This document shows, in pieces, positions 1 to 5,073 of a stretch of DNA of 5,073 nt; within the stretch, counting starts at the first letter, position 1, and every line of letters begins with the position of its first letter. Under the pieces are notes generated by a model. It was not told the DNA's origin. It did not search any database and saw nothing but the letters and a program-made list of their open reading frames with translations. Made by a program: the position numbers and the translations under genes. Origin of the DNA: Oscillospiraceae bacterium (lineage in GTDB: Bacteria > Bacillota_A > Clostridia > Oscillospirales > Ruminococcaceae). Location of the stretch: positions 1-5,073 of the forward strand of contig JAGDDO010000425.1 in NCBI GenBank assembly GCA_017848205.1. Direction: 5' to 3'.

Positions 1-97
1 AATCGGAAATCCGGCTTCGCCGGATTTCCGGAGGTGGGATTTGCGGGGCTTCCCCCCGAACCCCCGCGCTGATTTATGAATAAATCAGCGTTTTCCT
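1..97 (+). repeat. three-hairpin dispersed repeat, copy 1
   Basis: The first hairpin is a 12-bp stem (4-15 with 19-30, loop TTC). The second is a GC-rich stem of 5 bp (44-48 with 54-58); a C at 53 replaces the G of the other copies and loses one pair. The third is a 10-bp stem (67-76 with 81-90, loop TGAA) followed by TTTT. Hairpin 1 is identical over 27 bases to copies 2 and 3. The copy sits just beyond the terminator at 98-130. Its left boundary is at or beyond the window edge. Confidence 0.92.
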
Positions 98-130
98 AAA
101 AAAACCCTTCTCCGGAACGGAAAAGGGTTT
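98..130 (-). terminator. intrinsic terminator of the predicted small RNA
   Basis: The stem pairs 102-114 with 118-130 (one G-U in RNA) around a three-base loop. On the minus strand it is followed by seven U residues (104 down to 98). There is no T-run on the plus side, so it works on minus-strand transcripts only. It may also end read-through from the SseB gene. Repeat copy 1 begins immediately after it. Confidence 0.9.
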
Positions 131-269
131 GAATACTGGTTTTCCCCGTAAAGGGAGAAAGCCCTGTTCAGAGAACAGAGCTTTCTAAAGGAGATATGAG
201 AAAAACACTATTTATAAGAAAATTTCAAAGTTATTAAGGTAAGAGAACTTTGTTTGTTTCCCTTACTAT
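98..269 (-). ncRNA. predicted structured small RNA or attenuated leader, about 170 nt
   Basis: No protein gene lies here, but a perfect promoter (276-304) and a strong terminator (98-130) bracket the stretch. Predicted hairpins, in plus coordinates, are: A, 239-247 with 258-266; B, 156-169 with 173-186, a 14-pair stem with a three-base loop; B', 141-147 with 154-160, overlapping B; and the terminator stem, 102-114 with 118-130. Each has exactly one mismatch on the plus strand (244/261, 163/179, 145/156, 110/122), always C against A, which becomes a G-U wobble in minus-strand RNA. A further inverted repeat (226-232 with 246-252) competes with A. The segment at 187-200 reads CTCATATCTCCTTT on the minus strand and appears unpaired; it resembles an anti-Shine-Dalgarno sequence. 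I recognise no Rfam class: it lacks 6S-like architecture and T-box motifs. It could be a free sRNA, or a terminated leader for a gene left of the window. The 5' end is inferred from the promoter. Confidence 0.6.
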
Positions 270-275
270 GTTTAT

Positions 276-304
276 ATTATAACACGTAAAAATAGCTTTG
301 TCAA
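276..304 (-). promoter_or_regulatory. perfect sigma-A promoter for the predicted small RNA
   Basis: On the minus strand, TTGACA (299-304) and TATAAT (276-281) are separated by exactly 17 bases, so both boxes and the spacing are full consensus. The expected start is an A near 269. No open reading frame with a ribosome binding site follows before the terminator at 98-130. Confidence 0.85.
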
Positions 305-341
305 TATAGTTTATTATCTATCACTAAATTCACATGAAATA

Positions 342-371
342 TGTATACATGCACAAAAACCTAACGGTCAA
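342..371 (-). promoter_or_regulatory. possible second, upstream promoter in tandem
   Basis: TTGACC (366-371) and TATACA (342-347) on the minus strand are 18 bases apart, with one mismatch to consensus in the -35 box and one in the -10 box. A start near 335 would feed the same RNA region from about 65 bp further upstream. It is weaker than the perfect promoter at 276-304 and could be chance in AT-rich DNA. Confidence 0.3.
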
Positions 372-439
372 ATCATGGATTATACCTACGAACTGTACAA
401 AAGTGTTCTTTTTTCACTGCCTTCCGGACAGTTTTGTGA

Positions 440-1252
440 TCATCTGGTGTAAAAAGGTTCCCTGTTTTCAACTGCTTTTTTGCCGAATTCATCTGAAAAA
501 CCTGCAATTGAGAACGGACGTCCGTTGAGCGCCGGTTTGATTTTTTCAGCAATGCTGTCAAACAGAGTCTTTCTGATGTTCTTTATCTCTTCTTCTGATG
601 CATTTTCAGGGAGATCGTTGTCAACTATAAGAAGATAACTTACGTCTTCGCCTCTTCTCATAAGCTGGAGATACGCCTGGCTGACTGTGCCGTCAGCGTC
701 GAAGAATTCCTTAAGTTCACTTTCAAGTTCTTCAGGATGTTCCTTGAGATCTGCTATAAATACCTGTGTGTTGTTCTTGTTGTCGATAGCCTTCTTAAGC
801 CCTTCAAGAAGTTCACGTGCAAGAAGTATGTTTGAACCGAACGGATCGATCGCAAGGCCCTTTGGTCCTTCAGGATCTGAGGCAACAATGTTTATGTACT
901 GATCAAACTTGCAGATAACTGTCTGGAAGCGTTCTTCCTTACGCCATTTTCTTACTTCCTCCATGCTTGTGAATGCAGGAAGGAATTTTTCCTTCTGGTC
1001 GTTCTGGAGCATCATGAACTGGATCCTTGTTTCACCCTTCTGTGAAGAATCATCAGCCACTCTGAATTCTCCGTCTTCGCCCTTGACTTCCACTATGGCT
1101 GGAGTAATGAAAATCGCTCTTCTGAGTTCGCTTATAAACTTGGCCTCTGCTTCCTTTGTCTTCTTGTCCTTCATTTCGTACATTGCATAGACAAGTGCAG
1201 GGTTTTCTATCTCGTCAAGTTTAATCTTCTTGTTTTCTGTATTTTCGCTCAT
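440..1252 (-). CDS. SseB-family protein with SseB C-terminal domain
   Basis: A 270-residue soluble protein with no signal peptide or membrane segment. Residues about 18-148 resemble the SseB domain: a predicted helix followed by strands, FLPAFTSMEEVRKW at 90-103, and the AIDPFGSNILLARELL segment at 134-149. Residues about 160-267 resemble the SseB C-terminal domain (QVFIADLKEHPEEL, SYLLIVDN, GRPFSIAGFSDEFG). The family is named for E. coli SseB, whose overproduction raises sensitivity to serine; its biochemical activity is not established, so none is assigned. The start is supported by GAGGTGA at 1259-1265, six bases upstream of the ATG. Its own promoter is predicted at 1431-1460, so the leader (about 170 nt) contains repeat copy 2. 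The gene ends in TGA, and I see no convincing terminator directly after it; transcripts may run to the terminator at 98-130. Family assignment is fairly sure from recalled motifs; the role is unknown. Confidence 0.85.
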   Translation of the reverse strand: MSENTENKKIKLDEIENPALVYAMYEMKDKKTKEAEAKFISELRRAIFITPAIVEVKGEDGEFRVADDSSQKGETRIQFMMLQNDQKEKFLPAFTSMEEVRKWRKEERFQTVICKFDQYINIVASDPEGPKGLAIDPFGSNILLARELLEGLKKAIDNKNNTQVFIADLKEHPEELESELKEFFDADGTVSQAYLQLMRRGEDVSYLLIVDNDLPENASEEEIKNIRKTLFDSIAEKIKPALNGRPFSIAGFSDEFGKKAVENREPFYTR

Positions 1253-1258
1253 TGTCTT

Positions 1259-1265
1259 TCACCTC
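1259..1265 (-). promoter_or_regulatory. ribosome binding site of the SseB-family gene
   Basis: GAGGTGA on the minus strand ends six bases before the ATG at 1252. It supports this start over any internal methionine. Confidence 0.8.
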
Positions 1266-1290
1266 ATATAATCTTTGGAAACACTGATCA

Positions 1291-1385
1291 AACCGGAAAT
1301 CCGGCTTCGCCGGATTTCCGAAAGCGGGATTAGCGGGGCTTTGCCCCGGACCCCCGCGCTGATTTATGAATAAATCAGCGTTTCC
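1291..1385 (+). repeat. three-hairpin dispersed repeat, copy 2
   Basis: Same order and orientation as copy 1: stem 1294-1305 with 1309-1320; GC stem 1334-1339 with 1343-1348 (loop TTT); stem 1357-1366 with 1371-1380. The hairpin-1-to-hairpin-3 core is 87 bases, as in copy 1. GCGGG (1324-1328) can also pair with CCCGC (1353-1357) around hairpin 2, and GGAAAC (1277-1282) with GTTTCC (1380-1385) around the whole element. It lies between the predicted promoter and the ribosome binding site of the SseB-family gene. Confidence 0.92.
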
Positions 1386-1430
1386 CTTGTAGTAAACAGG
1401 TCCTTGTTCCTGTATAAAATCATTCATTTT

Positions 1431-1460
1431 ATTTTACCACTATTCCGATACATATGTCAA
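1431..1460 (-). promoter_or_regulatory. sigma-A promoter for the SseB-family gene
   Basis: On the minus strand, TTGACA (1455-1460) is followed after 18 bases by TAAAAT (1431-1436). A TG one base upstream of the -10 box (1438-1439) makes it an extended -10. The expected start is near 1424, giving a leader of about 170 nt that contains repeat copy 2. It directly follows the pfkA terminator. Confidence 0.8.
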
Positions 1461-1462
1461 GT

Positions 1463-1499
1463 AAAAAAAGGGTTTTCCGAAAAAAACGGAAAACCCTTT
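1463..1499 (-). terminator. intrinsic terminator of pfkA
   Basis: A perfect 13-bp stem (1467-1479 with 1487-1499) has a seven-base A/T loop, and the minus-strand RNA ends in a U-tract (1469 down to 1463). It lies 22 bp after the pfkA stop codon and three bases before the -35 box of the next promoter, which separates pfkA from the SseB gene. Confidence 0.95.
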
Positions 1500-1521
1500 G
1501 GAATTTTTATTTCACTTTTTA

Positions 1522-2484
1522 TCAGATAGCGATTTCTCTTGCTACTTCGTGAGTATGTGTTTCGTATGGCTTCTGCATTGAAAGTGCTTCCTGAATGTCG
1601 AAGTCAACGATCTTGTTATCCTGCATACCTACTACTCTGTTGCCGATTCCCTGTGTAAGGAGGTCAACTGCGTAGTTACCCATAAGGCTTGCGATAACTC
1701 TGTCTCTTAATGTTGGTGTACCGCCGCGCTGTACGTGACCGAGGATTGTTGCTCTTGCTTCGATACCTGTCTTTTCCTGAAGTGTCTGAGCGATCTCCTG
1801 TGAATGACCAACGCCTTCAGCAACAACGATGATGAAGTGCTGCTTGCCAGTCTTTCTTGTTTCGAGCATCTTCTTGGCTACTTCGTCAAGATCGTAAGGC
1901 ATTTCCTTTGTGATGATCTCTGTAGCGCCGCATGCGATACCTGTATTTACTGCAATGTAACCAGCGTTTCTGCCCATTACTTCAACTACGCTGCAGCGGT
2001 CGTGTGACTGAGCTGTATCTCTGATCTTGTCTACCATTTCAAGAGCTGTGTTCATTGCTGTATCGTAACCGATAGTATATTCTGTGCAGGCAATGTCGTT
2101 ATCGATTGTACCAGGGAGACCGATGCAGAGGATTCCCTTTGCTGATAAGTCAGCAGCACCTCTGAATGAGCCGTCGCCGCCGATAACTACTATACCTTCA
2201 AGACCGATTTCCTTGCACTTGGCAACTGCCTTGTCAACACCTTCAGCTGTTCTGAATTCAGGACATCTTGCTGTGTAGAGGCATGTGCCGCCCTTCTGAA
2301 GTATATCTGAAACTGAGCGTTCATTCATTTCGATGATGTCGCCGTTGATAAGACCATTGTATCCTCTTCTGATACCGTAAACCTTAATTCCTCTGCTGAT
2401 AGCAGTTCTTGTAACTGCACGTACTGCAGCATTCATTCCAGGGGCATCTCCGCCGCTTGTTAAAACACCAATAGTTTTGATCAT
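1522..2484 (-). CDS. pfkA: ATP-dependent 6-phosphofructokinase (PfkA)
   Basis: Phosphorylates fructose 6-phosphate to fructose 1,6-bisphosphate, the committed step of glycolysis, in the cytoplasm; the family is usually a homotetramer. The protein is 320 residues from this start, the normal bacterial length. Visible motifs are the nucleotide loop TSGGDAPGMN (9-18), GGDGS (102-106; the glycine at 105 indicates ATP use, since PPi-dependent enzymes usually have Asp there), PGTIDND (124-130) with catalytic base D128, HDR (161-163), MGRNAGY (170-176) and GHVQRGG (249-255). R22, R26, R155 and K214 correspond to the effector-site residues of the E. coli/Bacillus enzymes, so ADP/PEP control is likely kept. 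An upstream in-frame ATG at 2559 would add 25 residues with no counterpart in the family. The ATG at 2484 has GGAG nine bases before it and restores the family N-terminus (MIKTIGVLTSGG). A terminator follows at 1463-1499. Confidence 0.97.
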   Translation of the reverse strand: MIKTIGVLTSGGDAPGMNAAVRAVTRTAISRGIKVYGIRRGYNGLINGDIIEMNERSVSDILQKGGTCLYTARCPEFRTAEGVDKAVAKCKEIGLEGIVVIGGDGSFRGAADLSAKGILCIGLPGTIDNDIACTEYTIGYDTAMNTALEMVDKIRDTAQSHDRCSVVEVMGRNAGYIAVNTGIACGATEIITKEMPYDLDEVAKKMLETRKTGKQHFIIVVAEGVGHSQEIAQTLQEKTGIEARATILGHVQRGGTPTLRDRVIASLMGNYAVDLLTQGIGNRVVGMQDNKIVDFDIQEALSMQKPYETHTHEVAREIAI

Positions 2485-2493
2485 ATCCAAATA

Positions 2494-2497
2494 CTCC
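2494..2497 (-). promoter_or_regulatory. ribosome binding site deciding the pfkA start
   Basis: GGAG on the minus strand, nine bases before the ATG at 2484. It falls inside the codons of the longer reading frame that begins at 2559, which supports the internal ATG as the true start and agrees with the N-terminus of the PfkA family. Confidence 0.75.
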
Positions 2498-2514
2498 ATT
2501 CTGCCGATCGGCTT

Positions 2515-2546
2515 ATTATATATTACAGTTAAACCCAAAACAGCAA
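2515..2546 (-). promoter_or_regulatory. possible gene-proximal pfkA promoter
   Basis: A TATAAT (2515-2520) overlapping a TATATA (2517-2522) lies 30 bp upstream of the chosen pfkA start, with TTGCTG at 2541-2546. Spacing is 18 bases to TATATA and 20 to TATAAT. A start near 2509 would give a short leader that bypasses the repeat element. The -35 box is weak, so this is a candidate only. Confidence 0.35.
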
Positions 2547-2607
2547 TGACTTTAACCATATTATATTTATTTACTTGTTTAATATATCTGTAAACTGCAT
2601 TTGGTTC

Positions 2608-2706
2608 AATCGGAAATCCGGCTTCGCCGGATTTCCGGAGGAGAAGGTTTGCGGGGCTTCGCCCCGTTCCCCCACGCTGATTTATAAATAAATCAGCGTT
2701 TTCTTA
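2608..2706 (+). repeat. three-hairpin dispersed repeat, copy 3
   Basis: Stem 2611-2622 with 2626-2637; GC stem 2652-2657 with 2661-2666 (loop TTC); stem 2675-2684 with 2689-2698 (loop TAAA instead of TGAA) followed by TTTT. The core is 88 bases. The linkers between hairpins differ most from the other copies, while the outer stems are unchanged. An extra inverted repeat (2592-2599 with 2708-2715) encloses the element. It lies in the predicted pfkA leader. Confidence 0.92.
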
Positions 2707-2727
2707 GTGCAGTTTCTGTAAACAGCA

Positions 2728-2760
2728 GGCCGGTTTATATATTTCTTAAAAAAACCCGCC
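2728..2760 (-). other. hairpin at the 5' end of the predicted pfkA leader
   Basis: 2728-2736 pairs with 2752-2760 in eight of nine positions (one G/G mismatch in RNA) around a 15-base AT-rich loop. In minus-strand RNA this would be the very 5' end of the pfkA leader. Its first arm is GGCGGGTTT and continues as a run of T residues, like the 3' half of a terminator whose usual 5' arm is missing. Function is unknown; a 5' stabilising hairpin is one possibility. Confidence 0.4.
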
Positions 2761-2767
2761 TCTATAT

Positions 2768-2795
2768 ATTTTACTACATTTATGAAGTTTGTCAA
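2768..2795 (-). promoter_or_regulatory. sigma-A promoter upstream of pfkA
   Basis: On the minus strand, TTGACA (2790-2795) is followed after 16 bases by TAAAAT (2768-2773), starting 30 bp past the dnaE stop codon. The expected start near 2761 would give pfkA a leader of about 275 nt carrying a long-loop hairpin (2728-2760) and repeat copy 3. pfkA may also receive read-through from dnaE, since no clear dnaE terminator is visible. Confidence 0.7.
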
Positions 2796-2825
2796 GTCCT
2801 AAAATGCAAAACGAATACTCCGAGG

Positions 2826-5073
2826 TCATATAAACGCAATTTTATCCGGCGGAAAGACAGCTGTAAGTTCCGTGTAGTATTCGCGTGTAAGGTCCACACT
2901 GAGCTCTCCCTGAGGCGCAATTATCTTTCTTAAGTCGGAAAGATAGAAGCAGACCTTTATATTTCCTGCTTCCGAAGGCGGCAGAAGGGACATGGCTTCC
3001 TTCAGTTCCTTCGACGTAGTGCTTATGCATAATTTTCTTCGCAGAGCTGCATTTTTAAATTCATCTGCGGTAAACACTGCTGATGCGATTATATTTTTTC
3101 CTTTATCCTTTTCCGATATCTTTCCCGTTATGCGGACCGTACTTTCTTTTTTAAGCTTCGCTCCGTAGTTTTTCCATACGTCCGGGAAAACGACACATTC
3201 TATCTTTCCCGTCGTATCCTCAATGGTGACGAAACTCATTCTGTCGCCCTTTTTTGTTGTATGGCTTTTTTCCGCAACGACTGTACCGAAAACGGAAACT
3301 TCACTCTGATCGGTATATTTTCCGAAAGGGTCTTCGGTTATTTCCGCTGTATCCGGTATTCTTGAAAGCTTTACAAGATAGTCGTATTCCTCAAGAGGAT
3401 GACCTGACATGAAAATACCTGTGACTTCCTTCTCCATGGCGAGAAGCTCCGTGTAAGGATATTCGGGAGCGTCGGGAACATAAATGTCATTTTCCGTTCC
3501 GGATCCGCCGAACAGGTCGAGCTGGCCTTCGATCACTGAACTGTTTACCGTTACGATGGTGTCGAGGTTTTCAAGCATCTGTCTGCGGTTAAGTCCAAGG
3601 TCGTCGAAAGCGCCGGCATAGATAAGACTTTCGGTCATTCTGCGGCTGATACCGTATTTTTTCGTTCTGACTGCAAAATCGCGCAGTGAACGGTAATTAC
3701 CGTAGTTTTCGCGTTCGGAAATTATATCGTTCACGACTGCTCTGCCGATATTCTTCACGGCGGAAAGACCGAAACGTATACCGTCGGGAACTGCGGTAAA
3801 ATCGACACCGCTCTCGTTCACGGACGGTTTGATTATGCTTACACCGGAAGCACGGCATTCATTCATGTACTCCATGAATTTTCCGCCGGCGCCGTTAAGA
3901 CAGGCTGACATAACTGAGGCCATGTATTCCTTAAAGTAATGGCATTTCAGATAGGCCGTCTGGTAGGCAAGATAAGCGTAAGCTGCCGCATGGGATTTGT
4001 TGAAGGCATATGAGGCAAAGGCAGACATACGTTCAAAAATCGTTTCCGCCACTTTTTCCGGAACGCCGGAAGCTACTGCTCCGCGACACGGTGTTCCGTC
4101 ACTGCCGTCACTTCCGTAGATAAATCTGCGTCGTTCATTTTCCATAACGTCGTGCTTTTTCTTTGCCATTGCACGGCGCACCAGATCCGCTCCGCCGTAG
4201 GTATATCCGGCAAGCTTGCGGAAGATCTCCATTACCTGTTCCTGATAGACTATGCATCCGTAAGTTACTGAAAGAATATCTTCAAGTTCGGGACAGTCGT
4301 AGCGTATCTCCTCCGGATGGTTCTTGTTGTGCAGATATACCGGAATAGACTCCATCGGTCCCGGTCTGTACAGAGCTATAGCGGCAGTCAGATCTTCGAT
4401 GCTCGAAGGCTTAAGCTTCATTATCAGTGCACGCATACCGCGGCTTTCAAACTGGAACACTGCCGACGTGCTGCCTTCGGACATCATTCTGAAAACTTCA
4501 GCATCATCTGTCGGGATGCTGTTCATATCCGGTCTGTTGCTTCCTATTCTTTTAAGACAGTTTTCAATTATTGTAAGGTTGCGGAGTCCGAGAAAATCTA
4601 TTTTAAGCATTCCGAGGCTCTCGAGGACCGACATCGGGTACTGGGTCGTAACTACGTCATGGCTTATGCGGAGAGGAACGGAATCACTGACAGGACCGCT
4701 GGCGAGAACGACACCTGCGGCATGGACCGAAGTATTTCTCGGCATTCCTTCAAGTTTTGACGCCATGTCAAGAAGGCGGCGCACTTCCGGTTCGGTGCTG
4801 TAAAGCCTTTTAAGCTTCTCTTCCTTTTCAAGCGCCTTTGCAATAGTCATGTTGAGTTCCGGAGAGATAAGCTTGGCTGTGGCATCGCATACTCCGTAGG
4901 ATATTCCCATTGCTCTGCCCGCATCACGGACAGCACTTCTGGCAAGAAGCGTATCGAAAGTGATTATCTGTGCAACACGGTCCCTGCCGTATTTTGATGC
5001 CACGTAATCAATGACCTCGCCCCTTCTGTCAACGCAGAAGTCGATATCGAAGTCCGGCATGCTCACACGCTCA
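2826..5073 (-). CDS. dnaE: DNA polymerase III alpha subunit (DnaE), 5'-truncated by window edge
   Basis: Catalytic subunit of the replicative DNA polymerase (C-family), acting at the cytoplasmic replication fork. About 748 C-terminal residues are visible; the family is usually about 1100-1200, so the PHP domain and the start of the palm lie off the right edge. The frame is open to the edge. The GTG at 5066 is internal: the residues around it (E-R-V-S-M-P-D-F-D-I-D-F) are the family's conserved palm motif. Numbering from that GTG, catalytic aspartates are D5 and D7 (PDFDID) and D157 in KIDFLGL, so the catalytic triad is intact. The fingers follow (ALYRPGPM at 231-238, GGADLVRRAMAKKK at 291-304, SYAFNKSHAAAYAYLAYQT at 352-370). 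A helix-hairpin-helix region lies around 430-490 (FGLSAVKNIG), then a consensus beta-clamp motif QLDLF (515-519), then an OB fold (about 590-665). The C-terminus is short. The gene ends in TGA, with no clear terminator before the pfkA promoter 31 bp further on. Identification is firm. Confidence 0.97.
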   Translation of the reverse strand, partial: ERVSMPDFDIDFCVDRRGEVIDYVASKYGRDRVAQIITFDTLLARSAVRDAGRAMGISYGVCDATAKLISPELNMTIAKALEKEEKLKRLYSTEPEVRRLLDMASKLEGMPRNTSVHAAGVVLASGPVSDSVPLRISHDVVTTQYPMSVLESLGMLKIDFLGLRNLTIIENCLKRIGSNRPDMNSIPTDDAEVFRMMSEGSTSAVFQFESRGMRALIMKLKPSSIEDLTAAIALYRPGPMESIPVYLHNKNHPEEIRYDCPELEDILSVTYGCIVYQEQVMEIFRKLAGYTYGGADLVRRAMAKKKHDVMENERRRFIYGSDGSDGTPCRGAVASGVPEKVAETIFERMSAFASYAFNKSHAAAYAYLAYQTAYLKCHYFKEYMASVMSACLNGAGGKFMEYMNECRASGVSIIKPSVNESGVDFTAVPDGIRFGLSAVKNIGRAVVNDIISERENYGNYRSLRDFAVRTKKYGISRRMTESLIYAGAFDDLGLNRRQMLENLDTIVTVNSSVIEGQLDLFGGSGTENDIYVPDAPEYPYTELLAMEKEVTGIFMSGHPLEEYDYLVKLSRIPDTAEITEDPFGKYTDQSEVSVFGTVVAEKSHTTKKGDRMSFVTIEDTTGKIECVVFPDVWKNYGAKLKKESTVRITGKISEKDKGKNIIASAVFTADEFKNAALRRKLCISTTSKELKEAMSLLPPSEAGNIKVCFYLSDLRKIIAPQGELSVDLTREYYTELTAVFPPDKIAFI

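Noticed and set aside
196..237. 13-residue plus-strand frame after AAAGGAGAT
   Set aside because: The spacing between AGGAG and ATG is only two bases, no promoter is seen on that strand, and the segment is better explained as part of the minus-strand RNA.
98..269. 6S RNA, SRP RNA or T-box identity for the predicted RNA
   Set aside because: There is no long interrupted duplex with a central bubble, no SRP GGAA-loop domain with its asymmetric loop, and no T-box sequence or tRNA-acceptor-binding bulge.
379..384. TATAAT on the minus strand
   Set aside because: No -35 box at 16-18 bases upstream and no TG extension, so it is not called as a promoter.
398..440. Hairpins just after the SseB stop as its terminator
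   Set aside because: The stem at 415-431 is only about 6 bp and is followed on the minus strand by A residues, not U. A 4-bp GAAC/GTTC stem with a T-run on the plus strand is too weak.
334..528. 64-codon plus-strand frame overlapping the end of the SseB gene
   Set aside because: No ribosome binding site, no recognisable domain, and it is antisense to a well-supported gene. The same applies to plus-strand frames inside dnaE at 4163-4803 and inside pfkA at 1804-2278.
1221..1427. 68-codon minus-strand reading frame upstream of the SseB gene
   Set aside because: About half of it is repeat copy 2 read as protein (NADLFINQRGG...), it overlaps the SseB start, has no ribosome binding site, and its ATG lies at or upstream of the predicted transcription start.
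2485..2559. 25-residue N-terminal extension of PfkA from the ATG at 2559
   Set aside because: It has no counterpart in the PfkA family, and the GGAG site and family N-terminus both point to the ATG at 2484.
1..2706. Repeats as a CRISPR array or as REP elements tied to a RAYT transposase
   Set aside because: Copies are about 1.3 kb apart with genes between them, which rules out CRISPR. The GTAG tetranucleotide typical of REP/RAYT hairpins is not conserved next to the stems, and no transposase is present in the window.
5064..5066. GTG at 5066 as the start of dnaE
   Set aside because: The frame stays open to the window edge and the residues on both sides belong to the conserved catalytic palm motif, so it is an internal valine.

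Overview
The window looks like a chromosomal stretch from a low-to-moderate GC anaerobic Firmicute of the Ruminococcus / Oscillospiraceae type. This rests on the dnaE-pfkA gene order (common in Clostridia and Bacilli), a QLDLF clamp-binding motif in DnaE, an SseB-family protein with a separate C-terminal domain, consensus sigma-A promoters and U-tract terminators. The genus is inference.

All supported genes lie on the minus strand, so they read from high to low coordinates. From right to left: the C-terminal two thirds of dnaE (DNA polymerase III alpha, N-terminus cut by the window edge, 2826-5073); a 341-bp gap with a promoter, a leader hairpin and copy 3 of a dispersed repeat; pfkA (1522-2484), with a strong terminator at 1463-1499; a 269-bp gap with the next promoter and repeat copy 2; an SseB-family gene (440-1252); then 439 bp without a protein gene. 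That last stretch holds a perfect TTGACA-N17-TATAAT promoter, a predicted structured RNA of about 170 nt ending in an intrinsic terminator, and repeat copy 1 at the window edge. Positions 372-439 hold nothing I can assign.

Two features go beyond ordinary gene annotation. First, the predicted RNA at 98-269 (minus): each of its four possible hairpins contains one C/A mismatch when read on the plus strand, and that mismatch becomes a G-U wobble on the minus strand. This argues for a real minus-strand RNA, either a free small RNA or the attenuated leader of a gene beyond the left edge. Second, a repeat of about 95 bp built of three consecutive hairpins occurs three times, always intergenic and in the same orientation. 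Copies 2 and 3 sit between a predicted promoter and the start codon, in the 5' leaders of the SseB gene and pfkA.

dnaE (replication) and pfkA (glycolysis) are neighbours by conserved order rather than shared function. pfkA and the SseB gene each appear to have their own promoter.
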